Source: an uncultured Clostridium sp. (GTDB taxonomy: Bacteria; Bacillota; Clostridia; Lachnospirales; Lachnospiraceae). Taken from it: a stretch of DNA of 5,587 bases. Under the pieces are notes generated by a model that was given only the letters and a program-made list of their open reading frames with translations, did not search any database and was not told where the DNA came from. Where the stretch lies: assembly GCA_900553925.1 (NCBI GenBank), contig USFH01000134.1, positions 1 to 5,587 on the forward strand, in the 5' to 3' direction. The position numbers and the translations under genes were made by a program. Of the stretch, positions 1-4,829 are shown one piece after another (position 1 is the first letter of the stretch; every line of letters begins with the position of its first letter).

Positions 1-278
1 TTCTCCAGTCCAGCCGATGGCTTCGCTGCTTCTTCCTGATACTTCTCAAGAATCAGACTCTGAATCATATCCCGTGTATCCGAATTGATCGGATGCGCGA
101 TATCCCGATATTCTCCATCTGCAGCTTTTCTACTTGGCATCGCGATGAACAGCCCTTTCTCTCCTTCGATCACCTTGATATCATGTACTACAAATACATC
201 ATCAATCGTAATCGAAACAACTGCACGCATCTTGCCCTCTTTTGCAACCTTCCGTACCCTTACATCTGTGATTTGCAT
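1..278 (-). CDS. spoVG: SpoVG family regulatory protein (3'-truncated by window edge)
   Basis: The first 92 residues are readable, starting MQITDVRVRKVAKEGKMRAV, and they match the SpoVG family closely. Visible family landmarks are the MRA.VSIT.DD.FVVHDIKVI block (residues 17-38), GLFIAMPSRK (42-51) and the DGEYRDIAHPINS block (54-66). SpoVG proteins are about 85-100 residues, so nearly the whole protein is present; only the variable C-terminal tail and stop codon are outside the window. SpoVG is a small dimeric nucleic-acid-binding protein. In Bacillus it affects asymmetric septation and sporulation, and in other Firmicutes it is a global regulator of capsule, virulence or metabolic genes, so sporulation should not be assumed from it alone. 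The ATG is preceded by AGGGGG with a 6-nt spacer. The gene starts 35 nt after the glgD stop codon with no hairpin terminator between them, which suggests read-through from glgCD. Confidence 0.95.
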   Translation of the reverse strand, partial: MQITDVRVRKVAKEGKMRAVVSITIDDVFVVHDIKVIEGEKGLFIAMPSRKAADGEYRDIAHPINSDTRDMIQSLILEKYQEEAAKPSAGLE

Positions 279-313
279 ATTAGTCCCCCTTTTACGCAAC
301 CCTTATTGTGAAA

Positions 314-1438
314 TTATAATGCGTATCTGAAATTTTTCTCGACAATAACCTTGATCTCGTTCGGATCTCCGGTATGAACGGTGTTCGCGCGAAGTGTATC
401 ACGGCTTTCCACGATACAATTCTCAATGTAGCAATTATCTCCGATATGTACATCATTCAGAATAATCGAATTCTTGATCACACAATTATTGCCAATGTAT
501 ACCTTCTTAAACAGGATTGAATCCTCAACCGTACCATTAATAATGCTTCCACTGGCAATCAGGCTGTTGCTGACTACCGCATCCGCATTGTATTTTGCTG
601 GTGGAAGATCTTCTACCTTCGAATAAACATCCGGATGCTGACGGAAGAAATAATCACGAATATCTTTCTTCAGGAAATCCATGTTCGTCTTATAGTAAGA
701 ATCAATCGTACCAATGTTTCTCCAATAAGAATCCAGCTTATATGCATAGACTTTCTTAACATTCTTATAACGGACAAGAATGTCGTTGACAAAATCACTT
801 CTGCCTTCGGCAGCACACGCCTCCAGTAATTCGATCAGCTGTCTTCTTCTGACAACATATACGCCAATAGATGCTGTATTTGTCTCTGCAATAATCGGCT
901 TCTCTTCAAAGCTTATAATACGATTGTCATCTGCAAGCTTCACAACACCGAAACGGTTAATATCATCCTCGCCCGGCTGGATATCTTTGCATACAACTGT
1001 GATATCTGCGCCGGTTGCAATATGCTCTTCGAGCACCTTGTTATAATCCAGCTTGTAGACTGCATCACCACTTGCAATTACTACATATGGTTCATGCGCA
1101 GACTTGAGGAAATTGATATTCTGATACAATGCATCAGCCGTACCCTTGTACCAATAGCTGTTCGTCGCTGTAATCGTCGGTGTAAACAGATACAGACCAC
1201 CCTGCTTTCTGCCAAAATCCCACCACTTGGACGAATTCAAATGCTCGTTCAAAGAACGTGAATTATACTGTGTATATACGGCAACCTTCTGAATATGGGA
1301 ATTCGTCATATTCGAAAGTGTAAAGTCAATTGCACGATAGCTTCCAACGATTGGCATCGCTGCAACCGCTCTCTTCGCTGACAACTCGCCCATTCTGCTG
1401 CTGTTACCGCCTGCCAAAATAATACCGATTGCTCTCAT
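314..1438 (-). CDS. glgD: Glucose-1-phosphate adenylyltransferase regulatory subunit GlgD
   Basis: This 374-residue protein is a paralogue of the adjacent GlgC, with an N-terminal nucleotidyltransferase fold (about 1-250) and a C-terminal left-handed beta-helix of hexapeptide repeats (about 288-345, for example SGSIING, YIGNNCVIKNS, HIGDNCYIENC). Conserved signatures are IDFTLSN (37-43), GTADALYQN (99-107), SGDAVYKLDY (123-132), FEEKP (177-181) and YWRNIGT (238-244). The GGxGxRL nucleotide loop of GlgC is degenerate here: GGNSSRMG at 10-17, with the following KPA motif lost and the GDH motif changed to GDA. That pattern fits GlgD, which in Firmicutes has little activity itself but associates with GlgC and raises its activity in ADP-glucose synthesis for glycogen. 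The start is taken as the ATG at 1438, with AGGTGAG 4-6 nt upstream; an in-frame GTG at 1447 would add three residues but has a poorly spaced ribosome site. The ATG lies 1 nt after the glgC stop, indicating translational coupling. Confidence 0.95.
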   Translation of the reverse strand: MRAIGIILAGGNSSRMGELSAKRAVAAMPIVGSYRAIDFTLSNMTNSHIQKVAVYTQYNSRSLNEHLNSSKWWDFGRKQGGLYLFTPTITATNSYWYKGTADALYQNINFLKSAHEPYVVIASGDAVYKLDYNKVLEEHIATGADITVVCKDIQPGEDDINRFGVVKLADDNRIISFEEKPIIAETNTASIGVYVVRRRQLIELLEACAAEGRSDFVNDILVRYKNVKKVYAYKLDSYWRNIGTIDSYYKTNMDFLKKDIRDYFFRQHPDVYSKVEDLPPAKYNADAVVSNSLIASGSIINGTVEDSILFKKVYIGNNCVIKNSIILNDVHIGDNCYIENCIVESRDTLRANTVHTGDPNEIKVIVEKNFRYAL

Positions 1439-1439
1439 T

Positions 1440-2708
1440 CTACTCACCTGCCTTTATAATACTTGAACCACTCTTCAACAAACCATCCGGATATTCGTCG
1501 ATGGTTGTCTCTCCGGAGATAGCAACATTCTTGCCAATCTTAACATCTGCCGGAATCACAGAATTCTCTCCGATTGTTACAAGACCAAAAGAGTAGATAT
1601 GTGGAGCAAGCTCGTTTGGAGCCTCTTCACCGACACCAAGTTCAGCGTTGTTACCGATATGAACGCCTTCCGCAATAATTGCCTTGTCCATCACAACGCC
1701 ATCACCGATGACCGCACCATTCATGATAATTGAATTCTTCACAACCGCGCCCTTACCAATTGTAACGCCGGAACCGATTACAGAGTGCTGAACCGTACCA
1801 TACACTTCTGTTGCCTCACCAACGATACTCTCTGTCACTGAGCCTTCCGGATCAATATACTGTGGTGGCAGCTGGTCACTCTTCGTGTAGATTCTCCAGA
1901 ACTCTTCATACAGGTTAAACTCCGGAATAATATCTACCAGCTCCATATTCGCTTCCCAATAAGAGCCAAGTGTTCCTACATCCTTCCAATATCCCTTGTA
2001 CTCATATGCACAGATCTTGCTTCCGCGCTCATGGCAGTATGGAATGATGTGCTTACCGAAATCACAGGATGGCTGATCCTTTAATGCTGTCAGTGCCTCA
2101 CGAAGCAGCTTCCAGTTGAATATGTAAATACCCATCGACGCCTTGTTACTGCGTGGATGCTCCGGCTTCTCTTCAAACTCCTGGATACAACCCATATCAT
2201 CTGTGATAACAACGCCGAAACGGCTTGCCTCCTCTATCGGCACCTGATACGTTGCCAATGTGATGTCTGCCTTGCTTGTCTTATGGTAATCAAGCATTGC
2301 CTCATAATCCATCTTATAGATATGGTCTCCAGATAGAATCAATACATAATCCGGATTATAATAATCGATATACTCAAGATTCTGATAGATTGCATTCGCC
2401 GTTCCTGTATACCACTGGCTGTTTGCACTCTTCTCATATGGTGGAAGAACCGTTACACCACCAATACTTCTGTCCAGATCCCACGGAATACCGATTCCGA
2501 TATGCTGGTTCAGCCGAAGCGGTCTATACTGAGTCAGCACGCCGACCGTATCAACCCCCGAATTAATACAGTTGCTGAGCGGAAAATCAATAATCTTATA
2601 TTTGCCGCCAAATGCAACCGCCGGCTTTGCAAGCTTTGAGGTCAGAACGCCCAGACGACTTCCCTGTCCGCCTGCCAAAAGCATAGCTATCATTTCTTTT
2701 TTAATCAT
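1440..2708 (-). CDS. glgC: Glucose-1-phosphate adenylyltransferase catalytic subunit GlgC
   Basis: GlgC makes ADP-glucose and pyrophosphate from ATP and glucose-1-phosphate, the committed step of bacterial glycogen synthesis in the cytoplasm. The 422-residue product has all canonical motifs: the nucleotide loop GGQGSRLGVLT (13-23), KPAVAFGGKYKIIDFPLSN (28-46), GTANAIYQN (102-110), SGDHIYKMDY with catalytic/metal-binding acidic residues (126-135), FEEKP supplying the glucose-1-phosphate-binding lysine (178-182), and YWKDVGT (240-246). A left-handed beta-helix of hexapeptide repeats begins near residue 290 (VYGTVQHSVIGSGVTIGKGA). It continues past a non-repeat segment (about 357-375) into further turns at 378-402, so the protein is longer than the roughly 380-residue Bacillus type. 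The ATG is preceded by AGGGGTGA with suitable spacing. It is first in its transcription unit, with a promoter about 30 nt upstream and glgD directly downstream. Enzymes of this family are usually allosteric; the effector cannot be read from the sequence. Confidence 0.97.
   Translation of the reverse strand: MIKKEMIAMLLAGGQGSRLGVLTSKLAKPAVAFGGKYKIIDFPLSNCINSGVDTVGVLTQYRPLRLNQHIGIGIPWDLDRSIGGVTVLPPYEKSANSQWYTGTANAIYQNLEYIDYYNPDYVLILSGDHIYKMDYEAMLDYHKTSKADITLATYQVPIEEASRFGVVITDDMGCIQEFEEKPEHPRSNKASMGIYIFNWKLLREALTALKDQPSCDFGKHIIPYCHERGSKICAYEYKGYWKDVGTLGSYWEANMELVDIIPEFNLYEEFWRIYTKSDQLPPQYIDPEGSVTESIVGEATEVYGTVQHSVIGSGVTIGKGAVVKNSIIMNGAVIGDGVVMDKAIIAEGVHIGNNAELGVGEEAPNELAPHIYSFGLVTIGENSVIPADVKIGKNVAISGETTIDEYPDGLLKSGSSIIKAGE
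1443..1449 (-). promoter_or_regulatory. glgD ribosome binding site inside the glgC 3' end
   Basis: AGGTGAG is formed by the last sense codons of glgC (Ala-Gly-Glu) just before its TAG stop. Its AGGTG core leaves 6 nt to the ATG at 1438. It decides the glgD start: the alternative GTG at 1447 overlaps this site and would have only AAAGG about 3 nt upstream. The arrangement implies that ribosomes finishing glgC re-initiate on glgD, which would keep the two subunits in proportion. Confidence 0.75.
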
Positions 2709-2739
2709 AATGTCACCCCTTTTAGCATAATGTAGATAT

Positions 2740-2768
2740 ATTATAGCATTAAACCTAAAAAATTGAAA
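2740..2768 (-). promoter_or_regulatory. Predicted sigma-A type promoter of glgC (extended -10)
   Basis: On the minus strand a perfect TATAAT (2745-2740) is preceded by TGC, giving the extended -10 motif TGnTATAAT. Seventeen bases upstream lies TTTCAA (2768-2763), a weak match to TTGACA. Transcription would start near 2733, leaving a leader of about 25 nt that contains the AGGGGTGA ribosome site of glgC. The strong -10 and weak -35 suggest a promoter open to activator or repressor control. It is predicted from motif match only. Confidence 0.7.
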
Positions 2769-2778
2769 TACTTTTAGG
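2754..2778. repeat. 7-bp inverted repeat straddling the glgC -35 region
   Basis: CCTAAAA (2754-2760) and TTTTAGG (2772-2778) form a perfect inverted repeat separated by 11 bp. The predicted -35 hexamer of the glgC promoter (2763-2768) lies within the spacer, so a dimeric regulator bound to the two arms would contact or occlude it. Placement as an operator is inference. There is no long T tract suited to termination, and the hairpin would be weak. It does not match the catabolite-responsive element consensus. Confidence 0.45.
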
Positions 2779-2844
2779 CAATTTTTATAAAATCACTGTC
2801 ATTTTTTGTAAAAGCATGGTAAATAATACCAAATTTATTATCTA

Positions 2845-3210
2845 TTATGACACAAGTGTCTGTGCAACCCGCTCCATCGTCTTCAGAAATGGTAAAAAAT
2901 CAACCTCTAACGATGCGGCAAGCTTGATATCATCCTTCTCCTGCAATACCTTGCCCAGACGCCCGACAGCTGTTGCCATCCGCGCTTTGTCGATCTGCCG
3001 GCTGTCTGCATTGATCAGGTCTTCGCAATTATTGAATACTTCAATCTCCCAGTTAATCCCCTGGATCACAAGATTGAACAGCTCTTCCGTATCGTTTTTC
3101 CGATCTGTCCGCAATTCCCGGATCAATGTCTCTGTGCCCGGTATGATATTGGCACTATAACTATGCAGCTCCTGTAACAGCTCTTTCTGTACAGATACCT
3201 TATCATTCAT
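2845..3210 (-). CDS. Small soluble protein of unknown function, third gene of the NfeD-SPFH operon
   Basis: I do not recognise the family. The 121-residue product begins MNDKVSVQKELLQELHSYSA. It is rich in charged residues, has no signal peptide or membrane segment, and reads as largely alpha-helical, with heptad-like stretches around 1-20, 41-67 and 72-92. Features that could be conserved are INWEIEVFNNCEDLI (52-66), AVGRLGKVLQEKDDI (81-95) and the hydrophobic DFLPFLKTM (104-112). It has two cysteines at most and no obvious catalytic motif. The start is the ATG at 3210, preceded by a perfect AGGAGG with an 8-nt spacer; an upstream in-frame start at 3261 would overlap the SPFH gene and has no ribosome site. 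It follows the SPFH stop codon by 16 nt, so it is almost certainly co-transcribed with NfeD and SPFH. A cytoplasmic partner or adaptor of the SPFH complex is a reasonable guess from position only. Confidence 0.85.
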   Translation of the reverse strand: MNDKVSVQKELLQELHSYSANIIPGTETLIRELRTDRKNDTEELFNLVIQGINWEIEVFNNCEDLINADSRQIDKARMATAVGRLGKVLQEKDDIKLAASLEVDFLPFLKTMERVAQTLVS

Positions 3211-3218
3211 TTTCGATT

Positions 3219-3224
3219 CCTCCT
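3219..3224 (-). promoter_or_regulatory. Ribosome binding site fixing the start of the small unknown gene
   Basis: A perfect AGGAGG lies between the SPFH stop codon (3229-3227) and the ATG at 3210, with 8 nt of spacing. It selects that ATG over the longer in-frame extension to 3261, which would read through the end of the SPFH gene. Confidence 0.85.
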
Positions 3225-3226
3225 GC

Positions 3227-4174
3227 CTATTGCTGCTGTGGCTGTTTATCCTTGACTGCAATCTCTGTCAGAGATGACGCAAGCCCTGCAATTCCGGCAA
3301 TCTCGCTAGGAATAATCAGCTTCGTTGCCTTGCCATCTGCCGCCTTGGCAAATGCCTCGAGACTCTTCAAAGTAAGCACTGCCTGTTCCGGTGCTGCTTC
3401 ATTCAGGAACTTGATACCATCCGCATTCGCCTGCTGTACTTTAAGAATCGCCTCTGCCTCACCTTCTGCGCGGCGGATCGTAGCTTCCTTGGCTGCCTCT
3501 GCGCGAAGGATTGCTGACTGCTTCTCTGCCTCTGCCGAAAGAATCAGCGACTCCTTCTGACCTTCTGCACGAAGGATGGCTGACTTCTTCTCACCTTCTG
3601 CGATCAGGATCTGCTCACGTCTCTCACGCTCTGCCTTCATCTGCTTCTCCATCGCATCCTGAATGGCTGCCGGCGGAATGATATTTTTTAGCTCGACACG
3701 ATTCACCTTGATACCCCAAGGATCCGTTGCCTCATCCAGTGTAGAACGCATCTTTGTATTGATCGTCTCTCTCGATGTCAGTGTCTGGTCGAGTTCGAGT
3801 TCACCAATGATATTACGAAGTGTTGTCGCTGTCAGATTCTCAATCGCCATGATCGGCTTCTCCACGCCATATGCGAAAAGCTTCGGATCTGTGATCTGGA
3901 AGAATACGACTGTATCAATCCGCATCGTAACGTTATCCTTCGTGATAACCGGCTGTGGTGCAAAATCTACAACCTGTTCCTTCATCGAGATCCGATGTGC
4001 AACCTTATCAATCAGCGGTGTCTTCAGATGCAGTCCTGCGGACCATGTCGTATTGTAAGTTCCCAGACGCTCAATGACATATGCATGTGCCTGTGGTACA
4101 ACACGTATAGAACTGCAAATCACTACAACAACCAAAATTACAAGAAAAATACCTAATATCTGTGCTCCATTCAT
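3227..4174 (-). CDS. SPFH/Band 7 (stomatin, QmcA-like) membrane protein
   Basis: This 315-residue protein has an N-terminal membrane anchor (about 5-22, LGIFLVILVVVVICSS region) followed by an SPFH domain (about 24-180). The SPFH domain carries the stomatin/QmcA-type segments VPQAHAYVIERLGTY (26-40), GLHLKTPLIDKV (47-58), KEQVVDFAPQPVITKDNV (65-82) and GIKVNRVELKNIIPP (154-168). A long charged coiled coil (about 172-250) follows, built from 11-residue repeats. The C-terminus contains KATKLIIPSE (282-291), typical of the QmcA group, and ends in a Gln-rich tail. Its length is close to the roughly 300-residue norm. These proteins oligomerise into membrane-bound rings or scaffolds linked to membrane microdomains and quality control. 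The ATG at 4174 has AGGGAGG 7 nt upstream; a second, out-of-frame ATG overlaps just downstream and is not used. It lies 41 nt after the nfeD-like gene, the usual SPFH partner. It is not typical flotillin: it is shorter, with the QmcA-type C-terminus. Confidence 0.95.
   Translation of the reverse strand: MNGAQILGIFLVILVVVVICSSIRVVPQAHAYVIERLGTYNTTWSAGLHLKTPLIDKVAHRISMKEQVVDFAPQPVITKDNVTMRIDTVVFFQITDPKLFAYGVEKPIMAIENLTATTLRNIIGELELDQTLTSRETINTKMRSTLDEATDPWGIKVNRVELKNIIPPAAIQDAMEKQMKAERERREQILIAEGEKKSAILRAEGQKESLILSAEAEKQSAILRAEAAKEATIRRAEGEAEAILKVQQANADGIKFLNEAAPEQAVLTLKSLEAFAKAADGKATKLIIPSEIAGIAGLASSLTEIAVKDKQPQQQ
3449..3610 (-). repeat. Five tandem 33-nt units encoding 11-residue repeats in the SPFH protein
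   Basis: SPFH residues 189-242 consist of consecutive units with the pattern I-L-x-A-E-x-x-K-x-x-x: ILIAEGEKKSA, ILRAEGQKESL, ILSAEAEKQSA, ILRAEAAKEAT and IRRAEGEAEA. The first four are exactly 11 residues and the fifth is 10 before the next IL. The DNA shows the matching 33-nt periodicity but has diverged at synonymous sites, so this looks like an old duplication or selection on the protein, not a recent repeat expansion. An 11-residue period fits a hendecad coiled coil. Confidence 0.8.
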
Positions 4175-4215
4175 CTTTCTGCCTCCCTTTTTTCAATCAA
4201 TTCTTCTATACTATC

Positions 4216-4650
4216 CTATGCCTGTGTGCTCTTCGTCACGATGAGCTTCACGCCGTCGATGCTCTGCACGAGAACCTTCTCTCCCGCAGCAATCTTCGAA
4301 TCATCTGCGGAACGTGCAGACCATTCCATACCCGAAAGCTTCACAACACCCTGTGCCTCCAGATTGTTGATCTCCTGCTTGACGATTCCTTCTTTTCCAA
4401 TCAGACTGTCAACATTCGTCTTCTCCACATTCTTCATCAGATGCTTCGCCGCAAATGGCCGGGTAAACACAAAAAGCAACGTCGACACAACCGCAAACAC
4501 AAGAAGCTGCACCAGCCAGTGTGCACCGGTCAGCGAGATCAGTCCTGCCACAAATGCACCGCCTGCGAACCATATGGACGTAAGTCCGAGTGTAATGATC
4601 TCAACCACGATCAGTATCACAGTTATAATCAGCCATATTGTTAAACCCAT
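4216..4650 (-). CDS. NfeD family membrane protein (short form)
   Basis: The 144-residue protein has three hydrophobic segments (about 4-20, 22-41 and 46-63) followed by a soluble beta-rich domain (about 82-140). That domain has the NfeD OB-fold pattern: IGKEGIVKQEI (84-94), GVVKLSGMEWSARSAD (101-116), IAAGEKVLVQSIDGVKLIV (120-138). It lacks the ClpP-like serine protease domain found in long NfeD proteins, so it is the short, non-proteolytic type. Short NfeD proteins are almost always encoded beside an SPFH protein and are thought to bind it in the membrane; here the SPFH gene follows 41 nt downstream. The start is the ATG at 4650, preceded by AGGAGGAGG with a 5-nt spacer, one of the strongest ribosome sites in the window. 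It is the first gene of its operon. Functionally it resembles B. subtilis YuaF or E. coli YbbJ, but orthology cannot be settled from context alone. Confidence 0.93.
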   Translation of the reverse strand: MGLTIWLIITVILIVVEIITLGLTSIWFAGGAFVAGLISLTGAHWLVQLLVFAVVSTLLFVFTRPFAAKHLMKNVEKTNVDSLIGKEGIVKQEINNLEAQGVVKLSGMEWSARSADDSKIAAGEKVLVQSIDGVKLIVTKSTQA

Positions 4651-4716
4651 AGTAACCTCCTCCTGTTATTTTTCAGCAAAATACACATCTCCTATGCATT
4701 CCGCTCCGTCTTTTTT

Positions 4717-4725
4717 ATTTTATCA
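4717..4725 (-). promoter_or_regulatory. Predicted extended -10 promoter of the NfeD-SPFH operon
   Basis: On the minus strand, TGATAAAAT (4725-4717) fits the extended -10 form TGnTAnAAT with one mismatch to TATAAT. No good -35 is seen at the standard 16-18 nt distance: the nearest TTG-containing hexamer (TTGTGG, 4748-4743) is about 20 nt upstream of the -10. Transcription would begin near 4710, giving a leader of about 60 nt before the nfeD-like ATG. It lies just downstream of the typA terminator, the expected place for a new transcription start. Confidence 0.5.
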
Positions 4726-4744
4726 CACCGCGCATAAATCTTCC

Positions 4745-4796
4745 ACAAAAAATAAAGAGAAATCCGTCAATTTTGCACAAATTTAACGGATTTCTC
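4745..4796 (-). terminator. Rho-independent terminator of typA
   Basis: Read on the minus strand, GAGAAATCCGT (4796-4786) pairs perfectly with ACGGATTTCTC (4767-4757). Pairing continues inward to an 18-bp stem with one G-U pair and one A-A mismatch, closed by a GTGC tetraloop. The stem is followed by TTTATTTTTT (4756-4747). It starts 33 nt after the typA stop codon and separates typA from the NfeD-SPFH operon. The opposite strand also has a T7 run six bases past the stem (4803-4809), so it might act weakly in both directions, though no plus-strand gene needs it. Confidence 0.9.
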
Positions 4797-4829
4797 ACAT
4801 TGTTTTTTTATATGATGGTTTTCGACAGA

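Noticed and set aside
93..311. Plus-strand small open frames opposite spoVG
   Set aside because: They are shadows of the strongly conserved SpoVG coding sequence and have no ribosome binding site or recognisable product.
313..318. TATAAT on the minus strand overlapping the glgD stop codon, as a separate spoVG promoter
   Set aside because: The hexamer is perfect, but no -35 is present at 16-18 nt (CGAGAA at 17), there is no extended TG, and it arises from the Leu-stop codons TTA TAA. No sigma-H type promoter was recognised either. A weak internal promoter cannot be excluded.
2817..2831. Small hairpin after the unknown small gene as its terminator
   Set aside because: TGGTA/TACCA gives only a 5-bp AT-rich stem, followed on the minus strand by just four T residues after a gap. 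It is too weak to call, so some read-through into glgCD is possible.
2709..2844. Possible riboswitch or small RNA in the glgC upstream region
   Set aside because: The region is 136 nt, AT-rich, and the predicted leader is only about 25 nt. No conserved aptamer elements or terminator/antiterminator pair were seen.
2849..2860. Palindromic GACACAAGTGTC
   Set aside because: It has 5-bp arms around a 2-bp centre, lies within the last codons of the small unknown gene, and is more than 100 bp upstream of the glgC promoter. There is no second copy, so it is likely chance.
4226..4786. Long plus-strand open frame (186 codons) over the nfeD-like gene
   Set aside because: It is antisense to a well-supported NfeD protein with a strong ribosome site, has no recognisable domain, and runs through the typA terminator. 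The same applies to the other plus-strand frames opposite glgC, glgD, SPFH and typA.
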